The notes beneath the pieces were generated by a model that searched no databases, was not told the DNA's origin, and was given only the letters and a program-made list of their open reading frames with translations. Made by a program: the position numbers and the translations under genes. Shown piece after piece: positions 22,239-34,323 of a stretch of 64,000 nucleotides of DNA (position 1 is the stretch's first letter; every line of letters starts with the position of its first letter). The DNA lies in contig NC_089399.1 of assembly GCF_003171515.1 (NCBI RefSeq), positions 558,001-622,000 on the forward strand. The letters are read 5' to 3'. Source of the DNA: Pyrenophora tritici-repentis. Its lineage: Eukaryota > Ascomycota > Dothideomycetes > Pleosporales > Pleosporaceae.

Positions 22239-23830
22239 TCAGTATACAGTCAACGAGCTCACAGCTCCGTTCTTCATCACTTCGAACACCATACCTGGGA
22301 AGCCGAACAATTCGACATTACCGACATCAGCGGCACCCTCCATAAGCACGCTACCAGCGTTTGCAAACTTGCTCTTCTTTCCAGAGCTATCTTCCCATCC
22401 CCCGAGAAGCTCACAGCTGCTACCGGGGCTGTCGCCCCAGCCTCTGTTCAAGGCCATGCCGCGCTGTTGCAGTCGCTCCTGTTCCTCGTTCTCGTAGGAA
22501 GTCTTGAATACTTCCTTCAACCTTCCGGAAATATCACCAAATCCCATTTCTGAGTTAAGCGGGTCCTTGTACATTGCAGAAGGCACGTGTTCGAGCGTCC
22601 ACCTGCTTCTTCTATGGCGGTTGAATTGATATGATCCCGGTACATTGCCGTGAAATATAATCTTGACTGCAGTAAGATGATTGAGTGGCTGCGCGCCAAC
22701 CTCCCCTTCTTCAATCAAGTTAGCTTCTCTTCTCTCTGCGGTGGGTGAAGGTGGGGATATATGCGTTGGTTGTGAGATGAGTATGTCGAATCCATGGTGA
22801 TAGTAATTGTAGAAATGTTCTGCTGCCGCAACTTCTCGCTCTTGAGCCTCGACCGTTGCATCATCATCGTCATCCCACGCATCCTCATCATCGCTTCGTA
22901 TGACCGATCCGTGATCCGAGTCATCGTCGGGTGTGAGTCCACCAGGGGAGAGATCGGAGGCATCACTGGTTCTCCGATCCTTGTGAATAGACAAGCGGTG
23001 GTCATTCTTGCGATAGATCGAGTCGGGGGCTCCCAACTCCATGATCAAGTCCTGGGGTGTTGTCTCACTAAGAATTATCCAAAACGGGGGGCTTGAGCGC
23101 CTGACGAGCTCTACCCTGCCTTCCCCATGTATTTTCACTGTTTCAATCTCATCTGGGCTACCATCTTTCGCTTTTCCCAAAGTTAAAGATCTTGGGTTTG
23201 GTGGTGGGGCTGTGAAGAGGGTCCCGCGAGCCTTTTGCCAAGATTCACCGTTGAAGACGGCCATGGAGGTTGCAGGACCTGTAGCCGACGACGAAAGTAG
23301 TGAGATGAAGTCTTTCTTGGGAGAGTATGCAGAGTGCTGAACGGGAAAGTTGAATGCGATTCCCGGATACGACAGGTTATACGTGCCCCTGGCGTTAGGA
23401 TCTTCCGACCGTGGAGGTACGTACTCTCCGCCGTATGTTGGCCCTAGTAGTTTGTCATAGACATGGCGGAACCTGGGGCCGGGCGCACCCCCAGTAAAGC
23501 CACCTTCTGGTTTGTATACCTCAATGTCCTTGTATACCAGCCTAGCTTTGGCGAAATCGAGCACTTCGATGAGGCGTAGCCGCTGGTCAGGACCGTCAAA
23601 CTGCAATCGTATACCGTTGTCAGGGAGAACGACTTGGGTTGGAGATGAGATGGGTCGTAGTTCATCGTGATATAACTGGAAGCGTGGAAAGGCCTTGACT
23701 TCGGCTTTGATCGTCGTCAGTACTTCGTGTAGGGAGCAACCGAGGGCTGTCTTGCCGTTAGCTTGATCACTTTCCGAGGCGGTCAGGACGAACTCATGAA
23801 TCCTACACTGCGCCCTGGCTGTAACTGCAT
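22239..23830 (-). CDS. PHAF1/UPF0183 family protein
   Basis: Two exons, 23830-23794 and 23746-22239; 514 residues. The first exon is 37 bases and encodes MQLQPGRSVGF; splicing (GTTCGT donor, GCTAAC branch, GACAG acceptor, 47 nt) continues it as MTLGCSLHEVL, restoring the conserved family N-terminus. A longer unspliced reading from 23861 gives a non-conserved start and is less likely. Family features: NGIRLQFDGPDQRLRLIEV, then RHVYDKLLGPTYGGEY, YPGIAFNFP, a WIILSETTPQDLI segment, and the terminal FPGMVFEVMKNGAVSSLTVY. The human relative PHAF1 (C16orf70) associates with autophagosomes; the fungal role is not established. An acidic insertion (DDEDAWDDDDD) interrupts the second half. Divergent from the kinesin gene with a 577-base shared upstream region. 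Confidence 0.88.
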
Positions 23831-24407
23831 GCTGCCATCTTCCATGATGGGCTTGTATCAAATGTGGGAGGGTAGTGAGATGTCGCTGTGAGTGCTTGTA
23901 GACGGGCGGCCTGACTTGCAGACGGCGGGAGCTCGTGCTTTGTCCACGAGGACAGCAGCGTGACTAGTTGAGCCAAGTTCAAACAAGATACGACGAGTAA
24001 GCCAGCAGTGGGAAAAGCAGTGAATAAAGCTCAAGTGCCGGGGCAATACGGTTCAAGAATAAAGTCGGCGACAGTATGCTGTCTATGAGGGGTGGATGGT
24101 GGGGTCGTGAATGGCAGCGTCGAACAAGCTACTGTGTTTGTTTGTAGTGCGAAAGAGGTCAGGCAGGGCGAATCAACAATATACATGTACCGACTGCATT
24201 ACCTACATGTCATGTACAGTAACAAGGCAGCATCATGCAGGTACCGACGTTGACGTAGCGCGATGCTGGAGATGGCGTGAGTCCGTGCTTTGTAGCTGCT
24301 GAGATCCCTGTCTGCATGTGTTTACCGATTGTTTACTCTCCTGCAACACCAGTCTTTCGCCATACTAACGCCAGCACATATACGTTCCACCTACACCGAA
24401 CGCCATC
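23831..24407. promoter_or_regulatory. Divergent promoter region
   Basis: 577 bases between the divergent starts of the PHAF1-family gene and the kinesin-5 gene. It must contain both promoters; no specific binding site is claimed. Confidence 0.6.
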
Positions 24408-27400
24408 ATGTCTGGCCTACCCCGTCCAGGCGCGCCGGTCAAGCGGAATACCACATTAATGCGCCCACCCACGACGCGACCACCACATCTGGCGCGTGGT
24501 CGCTCAGCAACTCCTGCAATGGACGGCCGCTCGTCGAGAGCAGAATCGGTGGCTTCGACAGCGAGAGCCCCGCGACCGTCACCCCTAAAACGCAAAGAGC
24601 GCGAGTTTGAGACGGAAGGAGAGGAGACCAATATCAACGTCGTGGTACGATGCAGAGGGCGCAACGATCGCGAAGTGCGCGAAAATAGCGGAGTCGTAGT
24701 GTCAACCAACGGAATCAGGGGCTCTGCTGTGGATCTTTCCATGGGCCCAAGTGCGCTCAGCAATAAGACGTATCAGTTTGACAAGGTCTTCTCGCCCGCA
24801 GCCGACCAGAACATGATATTCGAAGACGTCGTGTTGCCAATTCTCAACGAGGTGAGCCAGCATGATGCGACTCTACAAGGGACGCCACTAATACCAAACT
24901 AGGTCGTCGATGGCTTCAACTGCACAATCTTCGCCTATGGCCAGACAGGTACAGGCAAGACGTACACCATGACGGGTGACATCTCAAACGTCCTACCCCT
25001 CCCAGACGCCGCCGGTATCATTCCCCGTGTACTATATGCCCTCTTCCAGCGTCTCGAAGCCGACGAGATCGAGAACTCGGTCAAGTGTTCCTTCATCGAG
25101 CTCTACAACGAAGAGCTACGCGATTTGCTTTCCGCCGACGATGCCACCAAGCTCAAAATCTTCGACGACAACAGCAAAAAGGGCTCAACCACAACCATGG
25201 TCCAGGGTATGGAGGAATGCCACCTGAAGAGCGCCACCGAGGGTATCACGCTGCTGCGTAATGGAAGTCACAAGCGCCAAGTTGCTGCCACCAAGTGCAA
25301 TGACCTGAGTTCGCGAAGTCATACCGTTTTCACCATTACCGTATATATCAAGCGAACATCAGAGGATGGCCAGGAATACTTGAGTGCTGGAAAGCTCAAC
25401 CTCGTCGACCTTGCTGGTAGCGAGAACATTCAGCGCAGCGGTGCTGAGAACAAGCGCGCTGCTGAAGCTGGTCTCATCAACAAGAGTCTGCTAACATTGG
25501 GTCGCGTTATCAACGCCCTTGTCGAACGCAGCTCTCACATTCCCTACAGAGAGTCAAAACTGACCCGTCTGTTACAAGACTCGCTGGGTGGCCGAACCAA
25601 GACATGCATTATTGCTACCCTTTCACCAGCTAAGAGCAACCTGGAGGAAACCATATCGACCCTGGACTACGCATTTCGTGCCAAGAATATCCGGAACAAG
25701 CCACAGGTCAACCAAGCTATCAACAAGAAGACTCTACTCAAGGAGTACACGGCCGAGATTGAGAAGTTGAAGAGTGAATTGATTGCGACCCGGCAACGGA
25801 ACGGTGTATATCTTACTCAGGAAAACTACGAAGAAATTACAACAGTCAGCGAGTCAAGGCGCATCCTCAGTGAAGAGCAGCGGGATCGCCTCGAGACTAT
25901 GGAAGTCAACCTTCGTAACAAGGTGGAAGATCTTTTCAAGCTGACCACGAGCTTCCAAACCCTTAAGAAAGATAACGAACAGACGCAGTTGGCCTTGGAT
26001 GGTACTAAGGGTATCCTAGAGAAGACGGAGATTGTCCTCCAACATACGCGCACAAACCTAGCCGAAGAGACGGAGCTACGAAAGGCCCACCAGAAGACGG
26101 AGCAAGAGCTGGCAGAAGTCGGAAGAGACATGATTTCGACGCTAGGAAAGACTACCTCAGCCATCGATGGTTTACGGTCCAAGATCCGCCGAAAGTCAGA
26201 GCTTCAATCGCAAAACAGACGCAACTGGAATTCATCGCAGACGCAAGTCGTGGATACCACTCGTATGGTGGAAGACCGGATAGAGGAGTTTCAGCAACAA
26301 CAAGAACAGCTGATGAACGCCATTTCCGAACGCATGCAGGCTTTTGTCACAGATGAACTGGAGAAGCTAGGTGCCTCGCAATCTTTCTTGCAGGAAAAGA
26401 TGGAGGCTTACCAAACATCCGAGCAAGAAGTCAACGGGCAGACTGCGCAGGCACGCGATCACATGAACCAAGTCCTGGAGGAGATTAAGACATTACGCGA
26501 GGATGTTAAGATCAAGATTGGGGCAGGTCTGGATGAGCTTTCCGCAGCGGCTGAAACCATCTCAGCAAACATCATCACAGAACTAGACGCCTTCCACACC
26601 CAAGTTCACGCGTCTTATGCAGGACTCGGGCGCGACTTCAAAACCACTTTTGACGACTTGGTCAAGGATCTCAACGAACAGCAGGCAGAGAACGAGCGAC
26701 TTCACCAGCAGGTCGTAGAGACCAACGCAGCCTTGATTAAGGCGAACAAGGCATCGCAAGACCAACTGGCTAAGGTTGTAGACGAAGAGAAGCAAAAGTC
26801 AGCCGAGGACCGCCAACAGCTGCTTTCGCAGATCACTGCGCTCGTCAATGCAAGTGCTGATGCGCAGGAGAAGAGATTAGATGACAGGCTCTCCGCTATG
26901 CGTGAAGAAATCCAGGCCACCAACACTGCGTTCGAGGAGAAGCAGGGCGCTTACACCGAGGGGGTGAAGGCGTGGTCAGACAAGTCGCGAGACATCTTGG
27001 CAGGTGTATCCAAATCAAGGGATGTCGTCAAGACGAAGATCAAGTCAGACTTTGCAGTAGGTATACCAGTTCACTATCATAATCATATGCTAATGATGAC
27101 TAGGCCGCAACTCAGCATTCCACCTCAATCAAGGAGACAACTACGTCTGTCCACGAAAGCACAATCAAGACGGTCGAAGCACAGATGGCACACCTCGACA
27201 CCCAACTACAGGCTCTGGACGATATCGTTGCTCGTATCCGCGAACAGAACAACACACACCACACCGCCCACACAACCTCTCTTGCCGCCTTATCGTCAAC
27301 AGTAGCAGCGTCGTACTCCAGCATTGGCGATCATCTGTCTTCGTCCTTTGACCGAGTACAATCTCTGGAATCTGACATGTCCGCGCAAGCAAGCACCCTC

Positions 27401-28089
27401 AAGGAGACACTACCTTCGCTCGCAGCAGATGCCGAGATTCGCGCACCACTCCATGAGCTCCGCGAATCCGTCAGCAACCAAAACTTGCTTGAATACAACC
27501 CGACCGGCGAGACTCCTCAACGCGTATCTTACGCCGTCCCATCCAACCTCCCCCGTACCGAACCGCACGAGACGATACTATCCCCGCCTTCGAGACCGTT
27601 CCAACACCGCCGAATCTGCAACACGCAGCCCCTCCAAACAACCCATCTTCAATGATGCGACCAGCACCCTTAGCCTCCCCTCACCAACCGACATCTTCGG
27701 CACCACCGCTAGCAATCCAATCTTTTTCCCCCCCTTCGATTAGTGCGCACGCCCACACCATCTCGCACCTCGGCACGGGAGGAGGCAAGACCTCGTCTCT
27801 TCGGGAGCTGGATGTTAACGTGGTCGCGCAGGAAGTCCATACAGCGCCTCTTCCCCATCTCACATCCCAATCTTCATGCGATTCGCTCGTCGGCGGAGTC
27901 CCCCCAAACAAGAAGATGCGGACCACCAATGGCGAGGATGGCAGTAAATTGCCAATGAAGAAGATGACGAGGAAGACGGTGGGTGTTGCCGGCGAGAGGG
28001 GTGACCGTGAGAATATCACAAATTTCGGGAATAGTGTCGGGCCTGGGCTTGCGGCAGGCAGGAGACTAAGGAGTCATGGTAGTGGTTAG
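24408..28089 (+). CDS. Kinesin-5 mitotic motor (BimC/Eg5 type), tail with two apparent frame breaks
   Basis: Plus-end-directed homotetrameric kinesin needed for bipolar spindle assembly. Exons 24408-24851, 24903-27056 and 27104-28089. The motor domain is complete: NVVVRCRGR near residue 75, Walker A GQTGTGKT at 161-168, NDLSSRSH (switch I), LVDLAGSE (switch II), SHIPYRESKLTRLLQDSLGG. A kinesin-5 neck and a long coiled-coil stalk follow. The third exon starts in frame, but at a CCCC run (27582-27585) and a seven-C run (27728-27734) the coding signal moves by one base each time. After the second, the BimC-like tail resumes (LRELDVNVVAQE, NKKMRT, a KLPMKK basic block, GDRENITNFGNSVGPG, GRRLRSH) and ends at 28089. 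As the gene is expected to be essential, the breaks are more likely sequence errors than inactivation. Taken literally, translation would stop at about 27655. Expected length is about 1190 residues. Confidence 0.88.
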
Positions 28090-28881
28090 GGTGGGTGGCC
28101 TTGCGGAGCCCGAGTTGAAAGTGGCGTTTTTCTATGGATTCCCTTGGGACGTGTTGCATGGTATACGGCGTTTTTGGGGTGGGTTTGCAGATCACTGCTG
28201 ATACAATCGTCAGGCAGTCTATGTTGGCGCTCTTCCTTTCTCCTTTCTTCGAACAATGTTGTTTCGGTATGGATGCATGGATAGGCGCATTGATGAATCA
28301 AAGTTTTCTCCTGTTTATATACCTCCGTTCACTAGATATAGCCTTTGTTTATTAAATGATCAGTGCATACACGTTAAAGTTCTGATGATGATATTGTAGA
28401 ATTGTGACTCGCTATATGCCATGATAGGCTTCAGCTTTCTTCCCCCGTACAAGTTCACCATTTGTGCATAAACCATCTTGATCCTTTCCATCGTCGTCCA
28501 GCTGACTAGGTAGATATAGTGGAGCAGCGGTCGTTCTAGCCCCCTCACCCTAAGCTAAGTGTATATACACTTGCAGACGGTACAATCCCACTGGACCGAA
28601 GACGCATCCCCGCTACGCCACCCTCCTGCATGTCATCCCCTTAATTCTTCTGCCCAAGCAAGCACACTGCACGTAATCCACCAAGCCCAACATCCTTCGA
28701 ACCCTGACAACTTTAGCTTCCGACGCCAACCCGACCCATGCTCAACTCTATCCCGATCCGATCTCGATCCAAACTAGATCTAGATTTCTCGTATCCTTTT
28801 TGGCTCTGGCATCGCGGATATTCCCTTTTCTAAACCTATACAGCTTCCGCTGAACCTGGAAGAGGGAAGATGCGTTGTTTT

Positions 28882-28990
28882 GCTTTAGTCTGTATTTTAA
28901 ACTACTCCTGCGGCTGGGTAAGGCAACGTGTAAGACCTCACACTCCTGCTGCATGTATCATACCGGTATAAGAAGAAGGCTGTAGCGGTA
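28882..28990 (+). repeat. Diverged dispersed repeat, copy 1
   Basis: Two blocks shared with copy 2. Bases 28882-28918 (37 bp, 5 differences) begin GCTTTAGTCTGTA and end GGCTGGG. Bases 28945-28966 (22 bp, 3 differences) have CATGTATC in the middle. A TAGCGGTAG stretch follows. Blocks are 26 bp apart here. Confidence 0.5.
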
Positions 28991-30435
28991 GCGGTAAAGA
29001 GTGAAATCAAGTGACGCCCGGTTTTAACCCGGCAGTTGCTGGCAACGTCATCGGATTTATGCAGACTCAAGATTCGCATTGCTTTCCTGGCGCATGTACT
29101 GATTTTCTCCCGCGACAATGTGCGCTGAGGGCATTGGCCGCACCGGCTCAGTTGAAGCAAAGACGCAATACGGTTCGTGAAGGGCGTCAATTCCAACTCT
29201 GTGCGCGTACGTCATGCTATGGTACTGTGTGTATGGGCGGCGTGACCGCTGAATATGGCAGTTGCGGTTGACGCTCATCCCCAACTCCCGTCACTTTCGA
29301 CCAGAATACACGGGGGTTTTCACGGCCTGTATATTCTTTCAGTTACTAAGCTGACGGTCACGAGCTGCATCTTTTGGTGAAAGAGCTAAGGAATAGGTTT
29401 GGGTGTGACTGGCGTACATCCTTGTTCCTGCTGACCCGGTATGACTACTACAACTGGGTCTATTCTAGCCTGAACTGATCTTAACATGAGCATACAGGCT
29501 TGACCCGGTATCACCTGCTGATGAAAGCTCCTTGCAAGCCCGAGCAAGCCTAAGCGAAGAGTGCCGTTTCCACCTCAGGCTCGACGATGCAACTACTCAA
29601 GCTCAAGTAGAGGCTGCGTTGCAGAAGCTGTCAAAGACGAGCTAATTGATCGTATAGACTGTAAGCAGCGTTCCGGGGCTAAGGCCGAGGCAAGTATGAT
29701 AAATCTCGGTAGATCTCGCTCGACGCCACCATCCTACTGTAGTGACGGTGTGTTGCCGGTAAGTGACCACGCGACTTGAGCCGTGGATCCAGACTCCGAA
29801 CTTTTCGAACCTGAGCACCAACAAGAATATCGTATTCAAGTTTTAGGTAAGCGCTAGTATAGAAACCCCCGGATGGACCCCTGCTCGCATCACTGCCATT
29901 TTTGGAGAGAAACACGGAGGGATTTCCGTAGAGATTTGGGTACGAGGTATCTGATGAAGTACCAAGAAAGATACGGACGGTACCGGAACATCTGTTCGTA
30001 TTCCCTTATCTTCGACACCTGTCTCGCGGGTGCCCGTACTAAATGGAAAGTGGAGGGAGCCGAACAGACGGGACTCTTCTACAAATGTCCTGTTCATCGT
30101 TAGACAAATAAACGCAATTTGGTAGAGATAATCAGAGCGCTGGTACATACTACTCTACCTGCTTGTTACACGGAGGGGGCCATACTATTCTGACCTGATC
30201 CGCACAAAGGCAAGTGAGGCTTAACATCAAAGTTCGACGTGGACTTCTTTTTGACGATGGTGTATGGCTGTTAGTATTAGTAATGGTAATCCAATACTGT
30301 ATAAAATGACAAGCTAGCCTAAACGTTTTTTGTATACTAAAGTCCGTGTCTGTCTGTTCTGGGCTTGTGCGTCTGTGTATGTACACACCGCCAGGGATGC
30401 CGCGTACACACCGAACCGCCAACTTGCGGTGGCTT

Positions 30436-30700
30436 GCTTTAGTCTGTAGTTTGAACAACTTCTGTGGCTGGGGTGTGGAGCGGAGATAAATTCCGCGCTC
30501 AAAATTAGTGGTAACAGGAGAGGGAAAGGAGCAGATGTGTGGAGGTGATCGGTGTTGTTAGCCGCGATGCAGAAAAGCACGCAGATTGGGAAGGAGTGAA
30601 GGATCAAACTATGTGCAGGTGCAGTATGCGCAGGGAAGGGGCGCAAGATTGCATACCCCTGCTACATGTATCGTATCGGGACCAGGGAATAGCGGTAGGA
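30436..30700 (+). repeat. Diverged dispersed repeat, copy 2
   Basis: Bases 30436-30472 and 30658-30679 match the two blocks of copy 1 in the same order and orientation. They are separated here by 185 bp instead of 26 bp. Six of the eight differences are transitions. Confidence 0.5.
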
Positions 30701-33700
30701 AGGGAGATCGGGAGAGGCCCGTGTGTCGTGTGCCGAGCGCCCCTCCCCCTCGGAGCCGGAGCCGGGAACAGGGGAAGTGAAGGTGAGAAGGCTTAATGTT
30801 GGGTCGTGATGGGTTGCCTGAAATGCATTCACATTCGTGACCTCGGGATGGTGTGTTGTATACATAGGAGTGTAGTAAGGTGAGGTAGCGAGCATCGGCA
30901 GTAGACCTCTGTTAGGAAACACCCAAAGGCTTTCAAGATACTGCTTGATTTTCTATTACAAATATTTACCACCCTTCTTAGGTACGCAGAGGTGGCACGA
31001 CGACATGGGATCAGTTATCATACTCTCTGCTCGAGCCTTTTCCTGTCAGCCTGTGTGCCTTACCTCGCTCACGCTGCGGAGAAAAAGCAAAAAAGGGCGA
31101 AAGCTGCATCCCCAGCTCCGATGCGATTCTGTCTAAATGCTATGGAAGCCAACCGTTTTCTCTATCCGCGGGACCTAGGGTAAAGAATTAGAAGAAGAAA
31201 ATATGGTGGCTTGTATCTTGGCATTTGAGTGGGTAAGAAAAAGAGAAAAGTAGGCGATAACCTTGGAAGAGAGGCAGCAATGGTGTCAACCCTATAATGC
31301 AGCAATAATATTGTCATCATTATTCTCAACCAAACCAAAACTTGGGAGCATGGAAGTAAGCCAACCTGCCTATACAAAATCTCGCCCGTTCTTGCCCGTT
31401 GTCTGCTCCCTGCCCCTTGCTTTCCCTAGCTCCTTGGAAATGCAGCCTGTAACCTCAGACATCCAATCCGGCAAATACAAAACAACAACTCTGTGGCGTT
31501 ACCCCCTCGTGTCGCTTCCCGGCTTGGAGATTCGTGCCGAGCTGAGACATGCGGTATCGGTCGAGTGTCAGTTTAGTCTAGCCTGGGTACCTAGCCAACT
31601 GTAGGTTTGGGTGGTGTGGCTTTAGTAGCGAGAGGAAAAGGAATTCGATCCGTCTCGAGTCCAGTCGAGGATATGATGGCGGTGTTGTTGTGCAGCAACG
31701 GTGACATCTAGAATATGTTTGAGCTGAGCTGGGGTTGGTTTAGGCTGTTCAAGAGGTAGGTAGGTATGGGTAGTTGATAGTGTTCCACAGATACTGCGTC
31801 CATGCCGCTTACTCGGACCCGCCATTTAAATAATTTCCACTTATGTTGGTAGGCCTTGTACGATCGTACGGGTGAATAACAACAACGAGGTTCTTCTGGT
31901 GACTGGTATTGGTATTGATTATCTACGAACGTAGGTGCTACGAAGGTACACCTAAGCTCAGCGCAAGTTGGGCTGAAGTCGGGCCGAAGTGTCAAGCAGC
32001 CGACGTCTCTACCGATACTCACGATCCGACAACTTATGTCGTTTGGAGATGATTTGTTTTTCTCGCCTTGTGGGATGGATACGGCTGGTATCGATGTCGT
32101 AACGAGTATTGACAGTTTCGCCATCAAAAACAAATAAACAAACCAGATGTCGTAACGACGGACAGCGTGGGGCTACCACTCGCTTGCTGCACGATGAGCA
32201 GTCTGGTGGTGAATTAATTGTAATTGTCAAAACAAAAAAAAGCAAAGATTTGTATGGAGATGCAGTTAAGAAACCGCTTGACCATTATCGACATGAGCGA
32301 GTCGATGACGAGCTGACTTGCAACTGCTTTTGCCCAACGTTGGGTTGCATTTGCTTCGCGACCATTTGTTGGAATACGCCACCAACGAAAGCCCGAACGT
32401 ACCACAATGGAAAGCCAACCCATCTTTCCGGGATGGTCATTTCTGGAGAACGAGTGGAGCATATCATTCAGGCCGCAACGCTAGCATCCTGGATGGCCTG
32501 CCAATCTGACGATAGGGTTTTGGCACTCAGCTGGCAAGACAAAGCGCCTTTTTGTGCAACCAACCAAACTCTGGGAACAGACCACGGCTCCTTGCATTTC
32601 TTAATTTGCGTTTGTCGTTTCGTCATCGGAGATTTTCGTTGGGCAACAATCAAATTGATGCCGTGTGCAAGGAAGATGCTCGGAGACTCATTGTTGTCGT
32701 GGAGGCCCTGGACAGGATGACGAGATGACCGGCCCTCTGGCCAGATCTTTCCAGGGCTACCTACATGGAGATCCGGAACCCCTTCCCCCACGCCAATCTA
32801 AGCGCGTTGCCGCCAGGAACACAGCTCACCTACTCAGGCTGCAAGGAAACGAGACGGGAAGGTAGCGTGATGATGATGTGACTGCTCCCGACTTTTGTAC
32901 TGCCATGCCTCCGGAAAGCGGCTGGCTGCCGAGGTCCACGTTTGTGGATTGGAGTGACACGACTTCCGAGGGCGTGCAGGATGACCCTCACCGGTGGAAT
33001 CGTAGAGTTGTCGTGTGCCACAAGATTTCGGTTCCTGTTGCATGCATGTAATGCTATCAGGCCTCGCTTGGGGAAAAAAGAAAAAAACTCCGGTCTGGCC
33101 TCATCATTATTAGTGGCGATCGAATGGGCTCTCGCTCAAGTGCTGGATATACTGTAGCCCAGACAACTATATTATTCATGTACTTGTGATTGGACTGAGA
33201 AGAGCGCCGTCACACTTTGCACATTTTCCAGATCGAGTGGTGCCTCGGTGCTTTGACAGTTGTCTTGACACCCTTTTCTACTCCCGCATATGCATGTAAG
33301 GTGATGACAGTGCATCGATCATCGAGCAACTACCAAACGTTGTCACCGAAGTTTGAAGAAGTGACGGTCTTAGCATGATGCATGTATTGTATTTCTACAG
33401 TAGGTAGTCGATAGTAGAGCAATATGTATGTTATAATGAGATTGTCGCATCAGTAGCGATATGGGTGATTGTACGGCCAGCGTTTCCCTTTTTGTGACCA
33501 ACTGCTCAGCACTCATATGTCGCAGAAGTGTTGTATAAGCTGGTAGCTTCGAAGTTGTTTGGCGTGAGCGTTTGATATTGTTTGGAACGGTGGTTTGACC
33601 TTGGTGGCGTCGTGCTGGCAGCGTTGTTCGTTATCTGTAGTAAATAGGCAACGTAGAACATGATCGCGTGTGGGTGATCGTAAGCGAGTGCGGATAGGAT

Positions 33701-33787
33701 TGAACCGGCGGTACGGATCGAAGAGTGGAGGTGGGAGACTGGCGGCTTCGAGCAGACTGGAATGACTCCGAGACGACTGGTATACAC

Positions 33788-34323
33788 CTAGACACTGCGG
33801 GAAAAACGTCCGTCTTTTTTAGGACAGTACGCCCTACGGTCTTCGTTTTCTTCTGAAAGCAAATCCTCGCCAGGAAAGCCATCAAGCCCATCTTCTAGCA
33901 TTCGAAATGTGTCTGTATATGTCTGTGATGGAACTGACTCTGGAGGTACGAGAAGGGATGCAACGTTCATCTTGATAGACTTCGGATAAGGGTCTTTGAC
34001 AAACCAGCCCTCGTCTCGCGCGACGTCGTCTTTCTTCATATGATGCATGACCGGATCCGAAAACCTCTCAGCCAAGATGTTGCGTAACACACGTTCAAGT
34101 TGCTCGTCTGTGGGTGCTTGTATGGGGGGCCTCTGCTCAAGTAGTAGGATGCGCTCAACTCGGTTCTGCGCATAAATTCTTGACTAGAATAATCAGTAAG
34201 ACTGGACTGACAACAAAGCACAAGAAGTGTACTTACTACCAAGCCGCAATCTGGTCGAATGATTGATTGATTTTCTGGAGTTGGTAGGTGAAGGACATGT
34301 TGCGATGGGCCCAGGGAAGACAT
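33788..34323 (-). CDS. Small protein of unknown function
   Basis: Two exons, 34323-34237 and 34183-33788, joined by a 53-nt intron (GTAAGT donor, TTCTAG acceptor), give 160 residues. Not recognised. The first exon encodes a short hydrophilic start (MSSLGPSQHVLH). The second starts SRIYAQNRVERILLLEQ and continues with a DEQLERVLRNILAERF helix, then charged, Pro-containing sequence ending KKDGRFSRSV. No signal peptide, membrane helix or Cys pattern. The strong donor, the in-phase junction and the amphipathic helices argue that it is real although it stands alone in a gene-poor stretch. A further upstream exon cannot be excluded. Most likely a lineage-restricted protein. Confidence 0.6.

Larger units (their letters stand above)
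28090..33787. other. Gene-poor region, 5.7 kb
   Basis: No convincing gene seen. The first 300 bases are the 3' flank of the kinesin gene. The rest carries only short ORFs that overlap on both strands, with many A/T-rich and repeat-like fragments. Two fragments of a diverged duplicated sequence lie at about 28882-28990 and 30436-30700 and are listed separately. It may be eroded transposon or subtelomere-like filler; no terminal repeats or transposase remnants could be read. Confidence 0.45.

Noticed and set aside
28360..28548. Minus-strand 62-codon ORF downstream of kinesin-5, with a second frame that also reads plausibly
   Set aside because: Two frames look equally good, no start or exon partner could be placed, and it is probably 3' flank sequence.
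32109..32720. 203-codon plus-strand ORF in the gene-poor region
   Set aside because: Cys/Trp-rich random-looking text with overlapping antisense ORFs; no family resemblance.
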